Of a stretch of 64,000 nt of DNA, positions 28,776 to 39,081 are shown one piece after another. A program made the translations under genes and the position numbers. The notes beneath the pieces are model-generated. The model saw only the letters and a list, made by a program, of their open reading frames with translations, did no database searches and was not told where the DNA came from. Source of the DNA: Vibrio cidicii (GTDB taxonomy: Bacteria; Pseudomonadota; Gammaproteobacteria; Enterobacterales; Vibrionaceae); the NCBI RefSeq assembly GCF_009763805.1, contig NZ_CP046803.1, positions 62,001 to 126,000 of the forward strand, written 5' to 3'. Each line of letters opens with the position of its first letter. Within the stretch, counting starts at the first letter, position 1.

Positions 28776-28993
28776 TTAATTTTCCGATAGTTATTGCCAA
28801 CACTTTTAAAGTTTACGACCATTTACCATAGTTAAGCAAAAGGTTTGATATTAATGTTTGTGGTTACCCGAGAAATTTTTCATCTCAAAATTTGAGGCTC
28901 ATTATCCAAATGAATATTAATTGAACGAAGCCTCAACCCTAAAATGTTTTTGTCCAAATACCTGTTAACAGAAGCGATACTAATCGCCGCCTG
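28776..28993 (-). other. Promoter region of the KAP gene
   Basis: AT-rich, with TTTGATATTAATG-like stretches, and containing no open frame. It runs from the KAP start to the ackA-tail repeat and is the only place for a cassette-borne promoter. Confidence 0.4.
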
Positions 28994-29042
28994 ACCAACG
29001 AAGAGTTCGCGATTGTCCGGTAATCGGCTGAGTCACTGTAAT
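28994..29042 (+). repeat. Direct repeat copy 2: degenerate ackA 3' end
   Basis: A 49-base copy of the ackA tail with nine differences, all transitions. In the ackA frame it reads TNEEFAIV followed by Arg and a premature stop, so it is a relic and not a gene. Upstream of ACCAACG the similarity to ackA vanishes. Confidence 0.7.
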
Positions 29043-29068
29043 CTTGTCGAGTTTAACATCAGAGAGAG

Positions 29069-29094
29069 AAGCGAGCCCGGAGCTCGCTTTTTCT
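29069..29094 (+). terminator. Second copy of ackA-type terminator
   Basis: AAGCGAGC-CCGGA-GCTCGCTTTTT, nearly the same stem as the terminator at 26634-26660. It follows the ackA-tail relic and supports duplication of tail plus terminator. Confidence 0.85.
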
Positions 29095-29131
29095 CTAGTT
29101 GAGCGGGGCATCTGCTCAACGCGGTTGCGGC

Positions 29132-29698
29132 TTATACCTTCCTTCCTGAGTAGTGAATAATGTCGTGGAACACGGCATTCGTCTCACCTATGTTTTTGTA
29201 GCCATGAGCTTGGTTGGCATTAAAGCGCACCGCTTGCCCCGGGCGCAATGTGTGCCATTCGCCATCAAACAGCACCGCCATTTCGCCAGCAATACATAGA
29301 ATGTGCTCGGTCACACCAAGATTGTGCGGTTCAGATTCATGCTGATAGTTGGGCGCTAAGGTGAGCTCGAATACCTCAAACCCCAGCGCTGGCTCAAACG
29401 GGAACAACAAGCTGACAAAGAAGCCAACATTGTACTCCTCGCGCCTTAGCTCGTTTGCATCTCTGAAAAGATTGGTAAGTTCATGGTTCGAACCCACGGA
29501 GATAAAACTGGAAAACGACACATCAAATCCTGAGGCGATCTGCCACAGTTTGGCGACGGTCGGGCTCGATTCACCGCGTTCTATTTGCCCAAGCATGGCT
29601 TTACTCACGCCAGTTGCTTGCGCGGCTTTATCTAAACTCCAACCTTTTTCTTGTCGAAGGCGTTTTAAGTTATCGCCGACTTTGATTTCGGTTTGCAT
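29132..29698 (-). CDS. XRE-cupin transcriptional regulator
   Basis: A 188-residue regulator with an N-terminal helix-turn-helix (LKRLRQEKGWSLDKAAQATG, then GVSKAMLGQIERGESSPTV) and a C-terminal cupin domain (GVTEHILCIAGEMAVLF, LRPGQAVRFNANQAHGY) that binds a small effector. ATG 29698 (MQTEIKVGDN) is chosen over an earlier in-frame GTG because the longer form would cover the operator. It is divergent from benE, and two copies of a GTTATA-centred palindrome lie between them, so it probably represses both genes. Confidence 0.87.
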   Translation of the reverse strand: MQTEIKVGDNLKRLRQEKGWSLDKAAQATGVSKAMLGQIERGESSPTVAKLWQIASGFDVSFSSFISVGSNHELTNLFRDANELRREEYNVGFFVSLLFPFEPALGFEVFELTLAPNYQHESEPHNLGVTEHILCIAGEMAVLFDGEWHTLRPGQAVRFNANQAHGYKNIGETNAVFHDIIHYSGRKV

Positions 29699-29716
29699 AT
29701 TTTTTCGATAAACTCC

Positions 29717-29736
29717 TTGTGCGTTATAGCGCACAA
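29717..29736. promoter_or_regulatory. Operator 1 of XRE-cupin/benE pair
   Basis: TTGTGCGTTATAGCGCACAA is a nearly perfect 20-base palindrome just upstream of the regulator start. Confidence 0.65.
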
Positions 29737-29756
29737 ATGCTAGATTAAATTGCACG

Positions 29757-29772
29757 GACGTTATAACGCACA
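29757..29772. promoter_or_regulatory. Operator 2 of XRE-cupin/benE pair
   Basis: GGACGTTATAACGCAC: read on the other strand it gives GTGCGTTATAACG, the same half-site as operator 1. It lies 15-30 bases before the benE start. Confidence 0.6.
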
Positions 29773-29787
29773 TTGAGGTGAATTAAC

Positions 29788-30978
29788 ATGACTAAGCTAA
29801 AACTTTCTCACGTCAGTACCGGCTTTATTGCCGTTTTTATTGGCTACGCAAGTGCGGCCGCGATAATTTTTCAAGCCGCAAGCAGTGCTGGCGGGAATGA
29901 AGCGCAAATTGCTTCTTGGTTTTGGGCGCTGGGGATAGGTATGGGAGCCAGCACGATTTTGCTCTCATGGTTCTACAAGAAACCAATCGTCACCGCGTGG
30001 TCTACACCCGGCGCGGCATTGTTAATTACCTCCCTTGACGGGTTGACCATGAATCAGGCCATCGCCGCGTTTTTATTCAGCTCTCTGCTGATTACCTTAG
30101 TTGGCTTGGCCGGGATAGTTGAAAAAGTACTAAAGCAAATCCCAACTGCCATCGCAGCGGCGATGTTGGCCGGAATATTATTGCAATTTGGCTTGGGCTT
30201 GTTTGAATCGCTCATGGAAGAAGGACAAATTGTCTTGGTGATGTTAGCGATGTTTATTGTGGCAAGAACTTGGCTAGGAAACTTACTGGTCCCGAGTATT
30301 TTTTTCGTCGCGCTGGGGCTCTGTGTCGCTATGGGAAAACTCGATGTCAGTGAGGTCACGATGGGGTTGACCACGCCGACCTTCATAGCTCCGGATTTTG
30401 ATTTCTTCTCGTTGGTCAGTGTTGGAATACCCTTGTTTATTGTTACTATGGCCTCGCAAAACTTGCCGGGATTTGCGGTATTAAAAGCCAATGGCTACCA
30501 AGTCGAGTCCTCCAAAATTATCACAACGACAGGTTTGGCCGGGCTGTTATTGGCTCCGTTTGGTGGTTTTGCTTTTAATTTGGCTGCCATCACAGGCGCA
30601 ATTTGTATGGGGCCAAATGCGGATGAAAACCCGAAAACACGTTATATGGCGGGGATTTCGATGGGCGTATTTTATCTTTTAGCGGGCATTTGGGGCATGT
30701 CATTTGTTTCCATTTTTAGCGCCGTCCCTGCCGCCGTGGTGATTGCGATTGCAGGGCTAGCGGTGATGCCCACCTTAATGAACTGCTTATCGGTATCGAT
30801 GACAGACAGCCACTGCCGAGAGCCTGCATTGTTTACGTTTCTGTTCACCGCATCTGGCATCAATTTACTGGGGATTGGCAGCGCTTTCTGGGGCGTATGT
30901 CTGGGGCTGATTTGCTACTGGCTATACAATTACAAAGCGAGCATGGCGAGGGCGAGTGATACCTCATCAACCCAATAG
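29788..30978 (+). CDS. BenE-family benzoate/H+ symporter-like protein
   Basis: A 396-residue inner membrane transporter with 11-12 helices. AWSTPGAALL, IPTAIAAAMLAGILLQFGLGLF and FGGFAFNLAAITGAICMGPNA are hallmarks of the BenE family (distantly related to nucleobase/ascorbate transporters). E. coli YdcO is of the same group. No aromatic degradation genes are nearby, so benzoate as substrate is only a family label. It is probably controlled by the divergent XRE-cupin regulator. Confidence 0.85.
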   Translation: MTKLKLSHVSTGFIAVFIGYASAAAIIFQAASSAGGNEAQIASWFWALGIGMGASTILLSWFYKKPIVTAWSTPGAALLITSLDGLTMNQAIAAFLFSSLLITLVGLAGIVEKVLKQIPTAIAAAMLAGILLQFGLGLFESLMEEGQIVLVMLAMFIVARTWLGNLLVPSIFFVALGLCVAMGKLDVSEVTMGLTTPTFIAPDFDFFSLVSVGIPLFIVTMASQNLPGFAVLKANGYQVESSKIITTTGLAGLLLAPFGGFAFNLAAITGAICMGPNADENPKTRYMAGISMGVFYLLAGIWGMSFVSIFSAVPAAVVIAIAGLAVMPTLMNCLSVSMTDSHCREPALFTFLFTASGINLLGIGSAFWGVCLGLICYWLYNYKASMARASDTSSTQ

Positions 30979-31118
30979 GTTTAATCCGCTGCTGTTCGAG
31001 TATTCTTTATAAACTCAAATGTTGAGAAATGGGGCCAGCATTCCCTGTGGCGTTACCGATTTACCCTAAAACTGAATTGTATAAATATTGTATTAATCTA
31101 TTGATTTAATAGGTCATT

Positions 31119-31146
31119 AAGCGAGCCTTCGGCTCGCTTTGTTTTG
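31119..31146. terminator. benE-side terminator
   Basis: AAGCGAGCC-TTC-GGCTCGCTT followed by TGTTTTG, between benE and the convergent LasA-type gene; 30979-31118 shows nothing else. Confidence 0.75.
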
Positions 31147-31179
31147 TTCTTAGTGGTGTATGGGTTCAGTTCGGTCGGC

Positions 31180-32266
31180 TTAACGAGCAGGATTATCAAC
31201 GCGTTGGAAAAAACACATTTTGCGCTGGTTACGCGTATCGTTTAGCCAAGCATATCGGCAGTCATTATCGTAGTTGTAACGGCCGGACTGAACCTGATAC
31301 GGGCCAAACTGAACGCCTTGTATCGATTGAAAGCGCCCTTTGTACAAGAGAGAGAAATGTAAGTGAGGCCCGGTAGAAGAGCCACCTTCACACAGCGCAG
31401 TAGAACGTTGACTCGCATAAACCCCCAGTTTGGTGTCTCGCGTTACCCATTGCTTATTGCCGACCTGAATGCCATCCATGTGATAGTAGTTCGTTTCCCA
31501 ACCGTTAGGGTTGCTTACTCTCACTTGACAGCGCGATAGCACGGTAACATAGCCATCGTGGGCGGCGGTCACACTGTACGTTGGTGCGCCCCATTGCGGC
31601 CAATCGTAAGAGACGTCGATAGACGACAATGGATACCCTGCTCCACTGTGAGAGTGTGGCCCGTTTGGTACCCACGAATAGCCTTGACGCCAAGGCCATT
31701 GCATAGAATCGGGAGCGATGAAATCAGAGCGGGCGGTTTGGATTTCGAGCTCAGGAGCAGGAAGATAAAACCACGCTTCATATTGAGTTAACCAAGTTTG
31801 CCAAGCAGAGGTTGTTGGCAGTTGCTGCGCGATGGCCAACGTCGCTGGGTTGTAGCGCTGGTGTGATAATGAACGGTGTGACTCGTAGTGATAAAAGCCT
31901 TGTGAAAGCTGATTGGCGAGCGTTTTTATCTCCTCTACAGAGGGTGTTTTTTCTGGAAATAGAATAATGAGTGTTGTCAGCAGTACTCTTGGGTCAACAC
32001 CGGTTGCTCCTGCCCAATGTTGAAATGGCTCACTGAGAGCGTGCCACGTGGGCAATGTTTCAGCCAAAAAGTGATCGAGGTCGAAAGGCCGAAAATAGGG
32101 TTGGTAAGTAAACTCATTGTCACTGATAAGCACATCGGGCAGTTTGCTGTTGGTTAATGCTGAAAGGGGAAGTTCTTTGAGCTCAATATCAGGGTATAAA
32201 GAGTGCGCAGTAATGCTGTTACTAACGCAAAGCAATAGCAATCCGTAAGACAGTTTCTCTAAACAT
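31180..32266 (-). CDS. LasA-type M23 metallopeptidase (frameshifted near the start in this assembly)
   Basis: A secreted zinc endopeptidase of the LasA/beta-lytic group, which cleaves pentaglycine bridges and elastin-like Gly-Gly bonds. The mature domain holds SSIDVSYDWPQWGAPTYSV, the NYYHMD strand, CEGGSSTGPHLHFSLLY (HxH zinc motif) and the C-terminal NYDNDCRYAW region, all very close to Pseudomonas LasA. The signal peptide is out of frame because of an extra base at 32253-32257 (GTTTC for GTTC). Repair gives MFRELSYGLLLLCVSNSITAHS from ATG 32266, preceded by GAGGTG, and 361 residues. Residues 25-170 are the propeptide. Confidence 0.88.
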
Positions 32267-32554
32267 AGTTACACCTCGTTAAGCGTGCTGTTGCATATAG
32301 AATCTAGTATGTCATACCTAGCAAGGAAAGCAAGAATGTAGAAATCTTTAAACCGACAATAACTCAATGAAAAATATTGAAAATGTGTCATGACTCAGTA
32401 CGTCGGAAGTAGACAATGCCACTCTGTTATGAGTTGACAGTTTTTTACTGTTAACTGCGTCTATATGAATTGCATACCGACTATGAAAGTTAGTAAATCA
32501 GGTGTATAGAAGAGGCAGTTTCGAGTCTAAGATCAAGATAAATAGGAAAAACCT

Positions 32555-33254
32555 ATGCTGTATAGAGTGTTAATCATCGCCTTTGCCTCTTTGTTAAGTG
32601 CGTGCGCATCACAAATCACCATCATTCCAGATGAAAATAAGATTTTGCTGACCGAGGATACGTTGGTTTACGAGGGGATGATCACCGGAGACGCTGTCCT
32701 TGAGGCGATCCGCCTAGTGCGAAACCGACGGACGCCAAATCAAAAAGTTAAGAATCACCAGCGAGGGCGGTGAAATGGGTTCTGGCATCGAGTTTGGCTA
32801 TTTCGTTCATGAACTGAATTTGGATGTGGAAGTGAGTCAGCTCTGTTTTTCCGCCTGTGCAAACTACATTCTGCCCGCAGCCAATCATGTGTTGATCAAG
32901 AAAGATGCCATGCTCGGTTGGCATGGCGGGGCGAAGCAAGACGACGAAATTTGGCGTCGCTCAGTCCCTGCGAGTCGGTGGGAAGAGTTTTCCGGCTATT
33001 TGACCCGTTTGAGATTAAAAGAAACGGCTTTTTTTGACTTAATAGGCGTTGATCAAAATATCACGGTTTATGGGCAGACTATTCCCAACAATTGTAAGTT
33101 CAGCCAAAAGACGCAAGGATGGATATATAGCTTATCTGATATGCGAGCTATGGGAATAAAGCACATTGAGATGCAAGGGGATGAGTTGACCACGTCGACA
33201 ACCTATAAAGACACCGAAATAAGCACTTGTTTATTACCGGATATCTTTAAATAA
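32555..33254 (+). CDS. Lipoprotein with ClpP/crotonase-like fold (frameshifted in this assembly)
   Basis: A 232-residue predicted lipoprotein with a lipobox LLSAC at about residues 13-17. After repair at 32721-32725 (GAAAC for GAAC) it reads LVRTDGRQIKKLRITSEGGEM, then CFSACANYILPAA and MLGWHGG. This order (small SxGG turn, CxSAC, GWHG) is like ClpP/crotonase-type periplasmic proteins of the COG3904 kind, with Ser in FSAC as a possible nucleophile. It may be a membrane-anchored serine protease or a binding protein. It stands alone and has its own terminator. Function is unknown. Confidence 0.72.
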
Positions 33255-33271
33255 ATCAATTGATTGCCAAT

Positions 33272-33300
33272 AAAAATAGCCGCAAAATGCGGCTATTTTT
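33272..33300. terminator. Bidirectional terminator
   Basis: AAAAATAGCCGC-AAAAT-GCGGCTATTTTT sits between the lipoprotein gene (plus) and proX (minus), with a long stem and A/T flanks for both directions. Confidence 0.9.
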
Positions 33301-33322
33301 GTGAGGCGAAAAAGACTCTCTG

Positions 33323-34331
33323 CTACATCGCTGCTTTTTTCGCCGCCTCAACCCAAGCATCAAATTGTTTTTGGTGCGCTTTTATCCAGCCATCGGCATG
33401 CGCTTCAATGTCGGCTGAACGATTTTTGCCTTGGCTCATCATCATATTTTGCGCGCTCACATCGTTAATGTTCACTTGCATGATGGCAAACAACTTCGCC
33501 GCCGCTGGGTTTTGCTCGGCAAACGCTTTATTGGCGACGATGCGCATGCTGTTCATCTCAAAGCCGTAGTTTTTGCCATTTGGCAACGTGGTATCGACAT
33601 CTTTTCGCTCACCCGGCAGCGCCGAGAAAGGCACTTCAAGCCAGACGACGTCTTTACCGGGAACCAAAACGCCGCTCACCCAATACGGTGTCCAAGTGTA
33701 GTAAAGAATGGGCGAGCCTTGCTTATAGCGGGAAATGGTATCGGCGATGATGGCGGCGTAGTTGCCTTGATTGTGCGAGACGGTATCGCGCAGGCCGTAA
33801 GCACTAAGCTGCGCCTCGATAACCCCTTCACAGCCCCAGCCCGGATTACACCCGGTCAGATCGGCCTTACCATCGTCGTTTCGCATCAAATAGGCGAGCG
33901 ATTTTCGGATCTTTCAATTGGCTAATGTTGCTGATGTTGTATTTATCCGCTGTGGCTTTATCAATCAAATAGCCTTGCGCCGCGCCGCTGATGTATTGGC
34001 CTTGGCGATAGAATACCTTGTCTCCTCCGGCCATGGCGTATTTGTCACTGTGCAGCGGAAACCAGCCAACCGCGAGGAAGGTGGCGTCGCCTTTGGCGAT
34101 CGAGGTGTAGGCGACGTTGTAATCGACTTCTTTGGTTGGTAACACATCGTAACCGAGCGCTTCAAGGGCACGGTTGACGATCAAGGTTTGAAAGGTCTCT
34201 TCCGCAACAGTGGATTGAACCGGCTGTACGGTTACCCCCGCACCGGGCAGTTTTTCTGCCCACGCGCTGCTGGCCACAACCAGTGACGTGAGAGCAGTAA
34301 CGGTGAGGGTTTTCTTCCATGAGCAATGCAT
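33323..34331 (-). CDS. proX: Glycine betaine/proline-betaine binding protein ProX (frameshifted in this assembly)
   Basis: The periplasmic substrate-binding protein of the ProU importer. It has a signal peptide ending SAWA and then [21 protein letters not shown] as in E. coli ProX. Aromatic residues for quaternary ammonium binding lie in LAVGWFP and YYTWTPYWV. The frame breaks at 33888-33892 (GTTTC for GTTC). Repair reads [24 protein letters not shown] and gives 335 residues. It is the last gene of proV-proW-proX, separated from proW by one base. Such operons are induced by high osmolarity. Confidence 0.93.
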
Positions 34332-34332
34332 A

Positions 34333-35411
34333 TTATTTCTCCATTTTGCTTAATTCAGGTGAAGGCTTGCGGGAGTTGAAGAGTCGCGTTAGCAGAGATG
34401 CTGGTCCGGTGTGATACCAGCGCAGTTTGCTATTGCCCGCGTTGTCCCCAAGGTTTGTGTGATGCGATCAAGTAAAATCGCCAGAATGACGATGCCGACC
34501 CCGCCGACTGCAGCTAAGCCCATATCTAAGCGGCCGATGCCACGCAGCACCATCTGGCCTAAGCCGCCAACGGCGATCATGGAGGCAATCACCACCATAG
34601 AAAGTGACAACATTAGAGTTTGATTGACCCCTGCCATAATGGTGGGCAGCGCCAGAGGCAGTTGAATGCGATAGAGCATTTGCCGTTTGCTGGCACCAAA
34701 GGCGTGACCTGCTTCAATTAGCTCTTCGGGCACTTGTTGAATGCCTAAAATCGTCAAACGCACCACAGGGGGCAGGGCAAAAATGATGGTAACCACTACG
34801 CCGGGCACGTTACCAATACCAAACAGCATGACGATCGGCACCAGATAGACAAAAGCAGGCGTGGTCTGCATCGCATCCAGCAGTGGGCGAATAATTTTGG
34901 CGGCGGTTTGGCTGCGTGCGAGCCAGATCCCCAGTGGCAAACCAATCAACAAGCAGAAAAATACCGACGTCATGACCAGTGCTAAGGTGGTCATGGCTTG
35001 CGACCAAGCGCCAATCAAACCGATAAAGATCAGTGACGCAAGTGTGGCACTGCCTAAGCGAATATTTGAGCATTGCCAAGCAAGCAAAAACAAGATCAGC
35101 AGCATGATGGGTGCTGGTGTGGAAACCAGTGCGGTCTCAAACGAGGAGAGTATGAAATCGATCGGCACGCGTACGGCTTGAAACAGCGGGCGACCATGAT
35201 CCACCAGCCAGTTTAATCCGGTTTCTACCCAGTGATCGAAGGGCAAAATGGCTTGATCGAAGGGATGAAGCGGATCAAACGATGGGAGCGGCGGCGCATC
35301 ACTATTGAGCCAATCGGCGTTGTCGGTCACGGGCGTTGCTTGTCCCCAAGGATCGCTTGGCGCAGCGCTGGTTTGTGACCACGGGTCACTGGTTTCTGAT
35401 TCGTTAGACAT
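34333..35411 (-). CDS. proW: Glycine betaine/proline ABC permease ProW (frameshifted near the 3' end in this assembly)
   Basis: The inner membrane permease of ProU. It has an N-terminal soluble extension of about 100 residues (as in E. coli ProW), then six to seven helices with the ABC coupling loop [23 protein letters not shown]. As written the frame ends early at 34389. Restoring one G in the run at 34446-34449 gives [20 protein letters not shown] and a natural ProW tail ending [11 protein letters not shown] at 34333, total 359 residues. Confidence 0.9.
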
Positions 35412-35416
35412 TGTTA

Positions 35417-36604
35417 CTACTCCTTGTCTAGGGTTTGCAGCAGCCGTGATTTGGTGACCACACCAAAATACTGCCCTTGCTCATCGACAACGGGAACGGC
35501 GTAAGGCACCCCGGCCACAAGGCCCAAGATGTCGTTGACTGATTGTTCGGGTGTGAGTGTGATGGCGTCTGGCAACTGCGCGCTACTCAAAGAGCGTTGC
35601 TCTTTGTGCGCAAGGCGCAGCGAGTCGAGTGAAACCACACCGGAAAAGCGGTTGGATTTATCAATCACAATGCCGTAATCACGATCCTGATCGAGCAATA
35701 TCTGCATGGCGGATCTTGGGCCGTCGTGTTCACTTTTCTTAAACACCGCCACTGGTTTTTTCCGCGCAATGTCTTTGGCGGTTAAAACGCTCGCCACATT
35801 TACACCACGAAAGAAGGCAGCCACGTAGTCGTTGGCAGGATGGTTGAGGATCTCATCAGGAGTGCCGACTTGCACCACATCCCCATGCTGCATGATGGCG
35901 ATGCGATCGCCGATGCGCATCGCTTCATCCAGATCGTGCGAGATAAATACGATGGTGCGTTTATCGTCATTTTGCAGACGCAAAAGTTCGTCTTGCATTT
36001 CGGCGCGGATCAAAGGATCAAGCGCTGAAAACGCTTCATCCATCAATAAGATATCGGGGTCGCACGCCAGTGCACGTGCCAGACCGACGCGCTGTTTCAT
36101 CCCTCCGGAAAGCTCATCGGGAAACGCCTCTGCATAGGCGTCCAGTCCGACGCGGTTGAGCGCGGCAAGCGCAGTGCTTTCTCGCTCCTCAACGGTAATG
36201 CCGGCCAGCTCTAAGCCGAAGGCGGCGTTTTCCAGCACCGTCATATGTGGCATTAAAGCGAAGTTTTGAAACACCATGGAGATGTGTTTGCGGCGCACCT
36301 CACGCAGTTCTTGCTCAGAAATGTGGGCGATATCTTTGCCCTTAAGCAATACGCTGCCCTTGGTGGGTTCAATCAAGCGATTGAGTAAGCGAACAAGAGT
36401 GGACTTGCCAGAACCAGACAGTCCCATAATGACAAAAATTTCTCCGGCTTGAATCGACAGTGACACATCATTGACGCCGATGGTCAATCCTGTCTTTTGC
36501 AAAATGCCGTCCTTGTCGACACCCTTTTCCAGCAGGGTAAAGGCCTGCTCTGGTTGCTCCCCGAATACCTTAAACAGGCCTCGGGTTTCCAGTATGGGGT
36601 TCAT
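35417..36604 (-). CDS. proV: Glycine betaine/proline ABC transporter ATPase ProV
   Basis: The ATPase of ProU, 395 residues (E. coli 400). It has Walker [10 protein letters not shown]-loop FQNFAL, signature [10 protein letters not shown], Walker [15 protein letters not shown] and H-loop SHDLDEA. Two C-terminal CBS domains (about 280-390) sense ionic strength in related OpuA systems. It is first in the proVWX operon and divergent from betI across 376 bases. Confidence 0.95.
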   Translation of the reverse strand: MNPILETRGLFKVFGEQPEQAFTLLEKGVDKDGILQKTGLTIGVNDVSLSIQAGEIFVIMGLSGSGKSTLVRLLNRLIEPTKGSVLLKGKDIAHISEQELREVRRKHISMVFQNFALMPHMTVLENAAFGLELAGITVEERESTALAALNRVGLDAYAEAFPDELSGGMKQRVGLARALACDPDILLMDEAFSALDPLIRAEMQDELLRLQNDDKRTIVFISHDLDEAMRIGDRIAIMQHGDVVQVGTPDEILNHPANDYVAAFFRGVNVASVLTAKDIARKKPVAVFKKSEHDGPRSAMQILLDQDRDYGIVIDKSNRFSGVVSLDSLRLAHKEQRSLSSAQLPDAITLTPEQSVNDILGLVAGVPYAVPVVDEQGQYFGVVTKSRLLQTLDKE

Positions 36605-36980
36605 ATTTTTTTCCTTGTGTTGTTATTTAGAGATATAACATTTAGTACTCTAAATAATTATTGGGATTTTTTCAATCTTCAAACTGAGTGTGTTTGGTTT
36701 AATCTAAGATTGCGCCACGCTCTTGGGGTTAAGTCAGCCTGTAATTGCTGGTTAAATATCAGTTTATTGTTTCTATTTTCATCAATCGGTGTGTTTTATA
36801 GTGGCTTTTGTGATGATTTGTTGAGCGATGAAAATCAGGTTTCGGCCATCACCGAAGACTTTATCGCTTCTCTTTACGAAGGGTCATGTTGGTTATTTGT
36901 GAAATAAACATTTGTGTACGAATAAATAATATGGCATTTTAATTTAACTGCACGTTCAATTAAAAACATCAGGAGCCAAA
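36605..36980. promoter_or_regulatory. proV/betI divergent control region with BetI operator
   Basis: 376 AT-rich bases with no real gene. A near-palindrome, TTTAACTGCAC / GTTCAATTAAA at 36943-36964, contains ACGTTCAAT and matches the known BetI box type (ATTGAACGTNCAAT). It lies 16 bases before betI, so BetI would block its own operon and be released by choline. Confidence 0.6.
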
Positions 36981-37577
36981 ATGCCGAAGGTTGGGATGCC
37001 GCAAATACGTAAGCCGCAACTGGTGAATGCGACCATGACGGTGATTGATCGCGTGGGTCTGCACGCCGCCAGTATTGCCCTGATTAGCAAAGAGGCGGGC
37101 GTATCGACAGGCATCATTAATCACTACTTCGGTGGCAAGCACGGTTTGTTGGAAGAGACCATGCGGGAGATCCTTCGTCAGTTATCACGCACTGTGGTAG
37201 AGCGTTTAGCCGCACTACCCAAACAGGCCTACCACCAAAGGATCAACGCCATCATCGACGGAAACTTTTCCGGCTATCAGGTGGAAAACAAAGTGGCTAA
37301 AACGTGGTTGGCGTTTTGGTCTTATTCCATGCACGACGAGCAGCTAAAGCGGCTGCAACAAGTCAATGAGAAGCGCTTGATCTCTCATCTCAAACATGAA
37401 CTGAAAGCGCTGCTCAATCGCGATCAAGCGGAACTGGTCGCCCACGGCATTGCGGCATTGATTGATGGTATTTGGTTACGCGGGGCGCTCAACCCCGACG
37501 GGATCAGTGGCGAAACCGCCAAAGTGATCATTAACGATTATTTGGACAAGCAACTCACTTTTTATACAAAACAATAA
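36981..37577 (+). CDS. betI: Choline-responsive repressor BetI
   Basis: A TetR-family repressor of 198 residues. The helix-turn-helix [21 protein letters not shown] and [22 protein letters not shown] are typical of BetI. It heads betI-betB-betA-choX-choW-choV, all on the same strand with short gaps. Choline relieves repression in E. coli; the same is expected here. Confidence 0.95.
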   Translation: MPKVGMPQIRKPQLVNATMTVIDRVGLHAASIALISKEAGVSTGIINHYFGGKHGLLEETMREILRQLSRTVVERLAALPKQAYHQRINAIIDGNFSGYQVENKVAKTWLAFWSYSMHDEQLKRLQQVNEKRLISHLKHELKALLNRDQAELVAHGIAALIDGIWLRGALNPDGISGETAKVIINDYLDKQLTFYTKQ

Positions 37578-37594
37578 CGACGAGTCAGACCTTC

Positions 37595-39059
37595 ATGATG
37601 GATAACAAATCACATTACATTGGCGGTAAAGCCGTAACTCGTGAAACCAGCGAGTATTTTACCACCTACAACCCGGCCACGGGCGAGCCGCTGGCACGCG
37701 TCGCTCAGGCTACTTCTGCCGATCTTGAGCTAGCGATCGCCGCCGCCAAAAGCGGTTTTGCCATTTGGTCGGCGATGTCGGTGCAAGAGCGTTGCCGAAT
37801 TTTGCACCGAGCGGTGGCACTGCTGCGTGAGCACAACGACGCGCTGGCGAAACTGGAAGTACTGGACAGTGGTAAGCCGCTGCAAGAAGCCATTGCCGTG
37901 GACATCGCCACCGGCGCCGACGTGATTGAATACTACGCGGGGCTGGCCGTATCACTGCAAGGTGAGCAGCAGTCACTCAGTGCCAATCAGTTTTACTACA
38001 CCCGCCGTGAGCCGCTCGGCATTTGCGCTGGCATTGGTGCTTGGAACTACCCAATCCAGATTGCGATGTGGAAATCGGCCCCAGCGCTTGCCGCAGGCAA
38101 CGTGATGATTTTCAAACCCTCCGAAGAAACGCCACTTTCGGCACTGAAACTGGCGGAAATATTTACCCAAGCAGGCCTGCCAGATGGCGTGTTTAACGTA
38201 ATTCAAGGCGACTATCGTGTCGGGCAAATGCTCACTGCCCATCCTGATATCGCCAAAGTTTCCTTTACGGGTGAATCAACTACGGGCAGAGCTGTGATGG
38301 CCGATAGCGCCAAGACACTGAAATCGGTGACGATGGAGCTCGGTGGCAAATCCCCGTTGATCATTTTTGAGGACGCTAAGCTCGAACAGGCTGTCTCAGC
38401 GGCGATGGTGGCCAACTTCTACACCCAAGGGGAAGTGTGTACCCACGGCACACGCGTGTTTGTTCATGAGTCGCTCTATGACGATTTTGTCGCTCAGTTG
38501 AAAACGCGCGCCGAGCGTTTGCGTGTTGGCGATCCGATGAAGATGGAGACGCAAATTGGCGCGCTGATCTCCGGCGAGCATCTGAATAAAGTGATGGCGG
38601 CGATTGAAAGCGCGAAACAGAGCGGCGCGACCTTACTCACAGGCGGCGAAACGGCTGATGGCAAATGGTCTGGATAAAGGCAATTTTGTTGCGCCAACCG
38701 TGTTTATCGACTGCCAAGACGAGATGGCGCACGTGCAGCAGGAGATATTTGGCCCGGTGATGTCGGTTTTGAAATTCCGTACGGAAGAAGAGGTAATTGC
38801 CCGCGCCAATCACAGCGATTATGGCTTGGCGGCTGGGGTATTTACCCAGAATCTTGGCCGAGCACATCGAGTGATTCATCAGTTGCAAGCCGGGATCTGC
38901 TGGATCAATACCTGGGGAGATTCGCCTGCTGAAATGCCGGTTGGCGGCTACAAACATTCTGGGATTGGGCGTGAAAACGGCCCGGAAACGCTGCGTCACT
39001 ACACGCAAACCAAAAGCGTATTAGTCGAGATGGGCGATTTCGTCGGCCCGTACCAATAA
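37595..39059 (+). CDS. betB: Betaine aldehyde dehydrogenase (frameshifted in this assembly)
   Basis: Oxidises betaine aldehyde to glycine betaine with NAD(P). Shows [31 protein letters not shown], the catalytic Glu in MELGGKSP and catalytic Cys in GEVCTHGTR. The frame breaks at 38648-38652 (GAAAC for GAAC). Repair reads [24 protein letters not shown] and gives 487 residues (E. coli 490). Start codons at 37595 and 37598 are both possible. It lies 17 bases after betI. Confidence 0.94.
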
Positions 39060-39081
39060 TCAGCAAATAAGAGAGAAAACC

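Noticed and set aside
31119..31139. A third copy of the ackA-type terminator as part of the cassette duplication
   Set aside because: Only the AGCGAGC/GCTCGCT stem is shared, which is a common terminator stem; the surrounding sequence is unrelated.
36497..36907. 136-residue plus-strand frame
   Set aside because: It runs antisense to the proV start and through the divergent promoter, with no ribosome site or family match.
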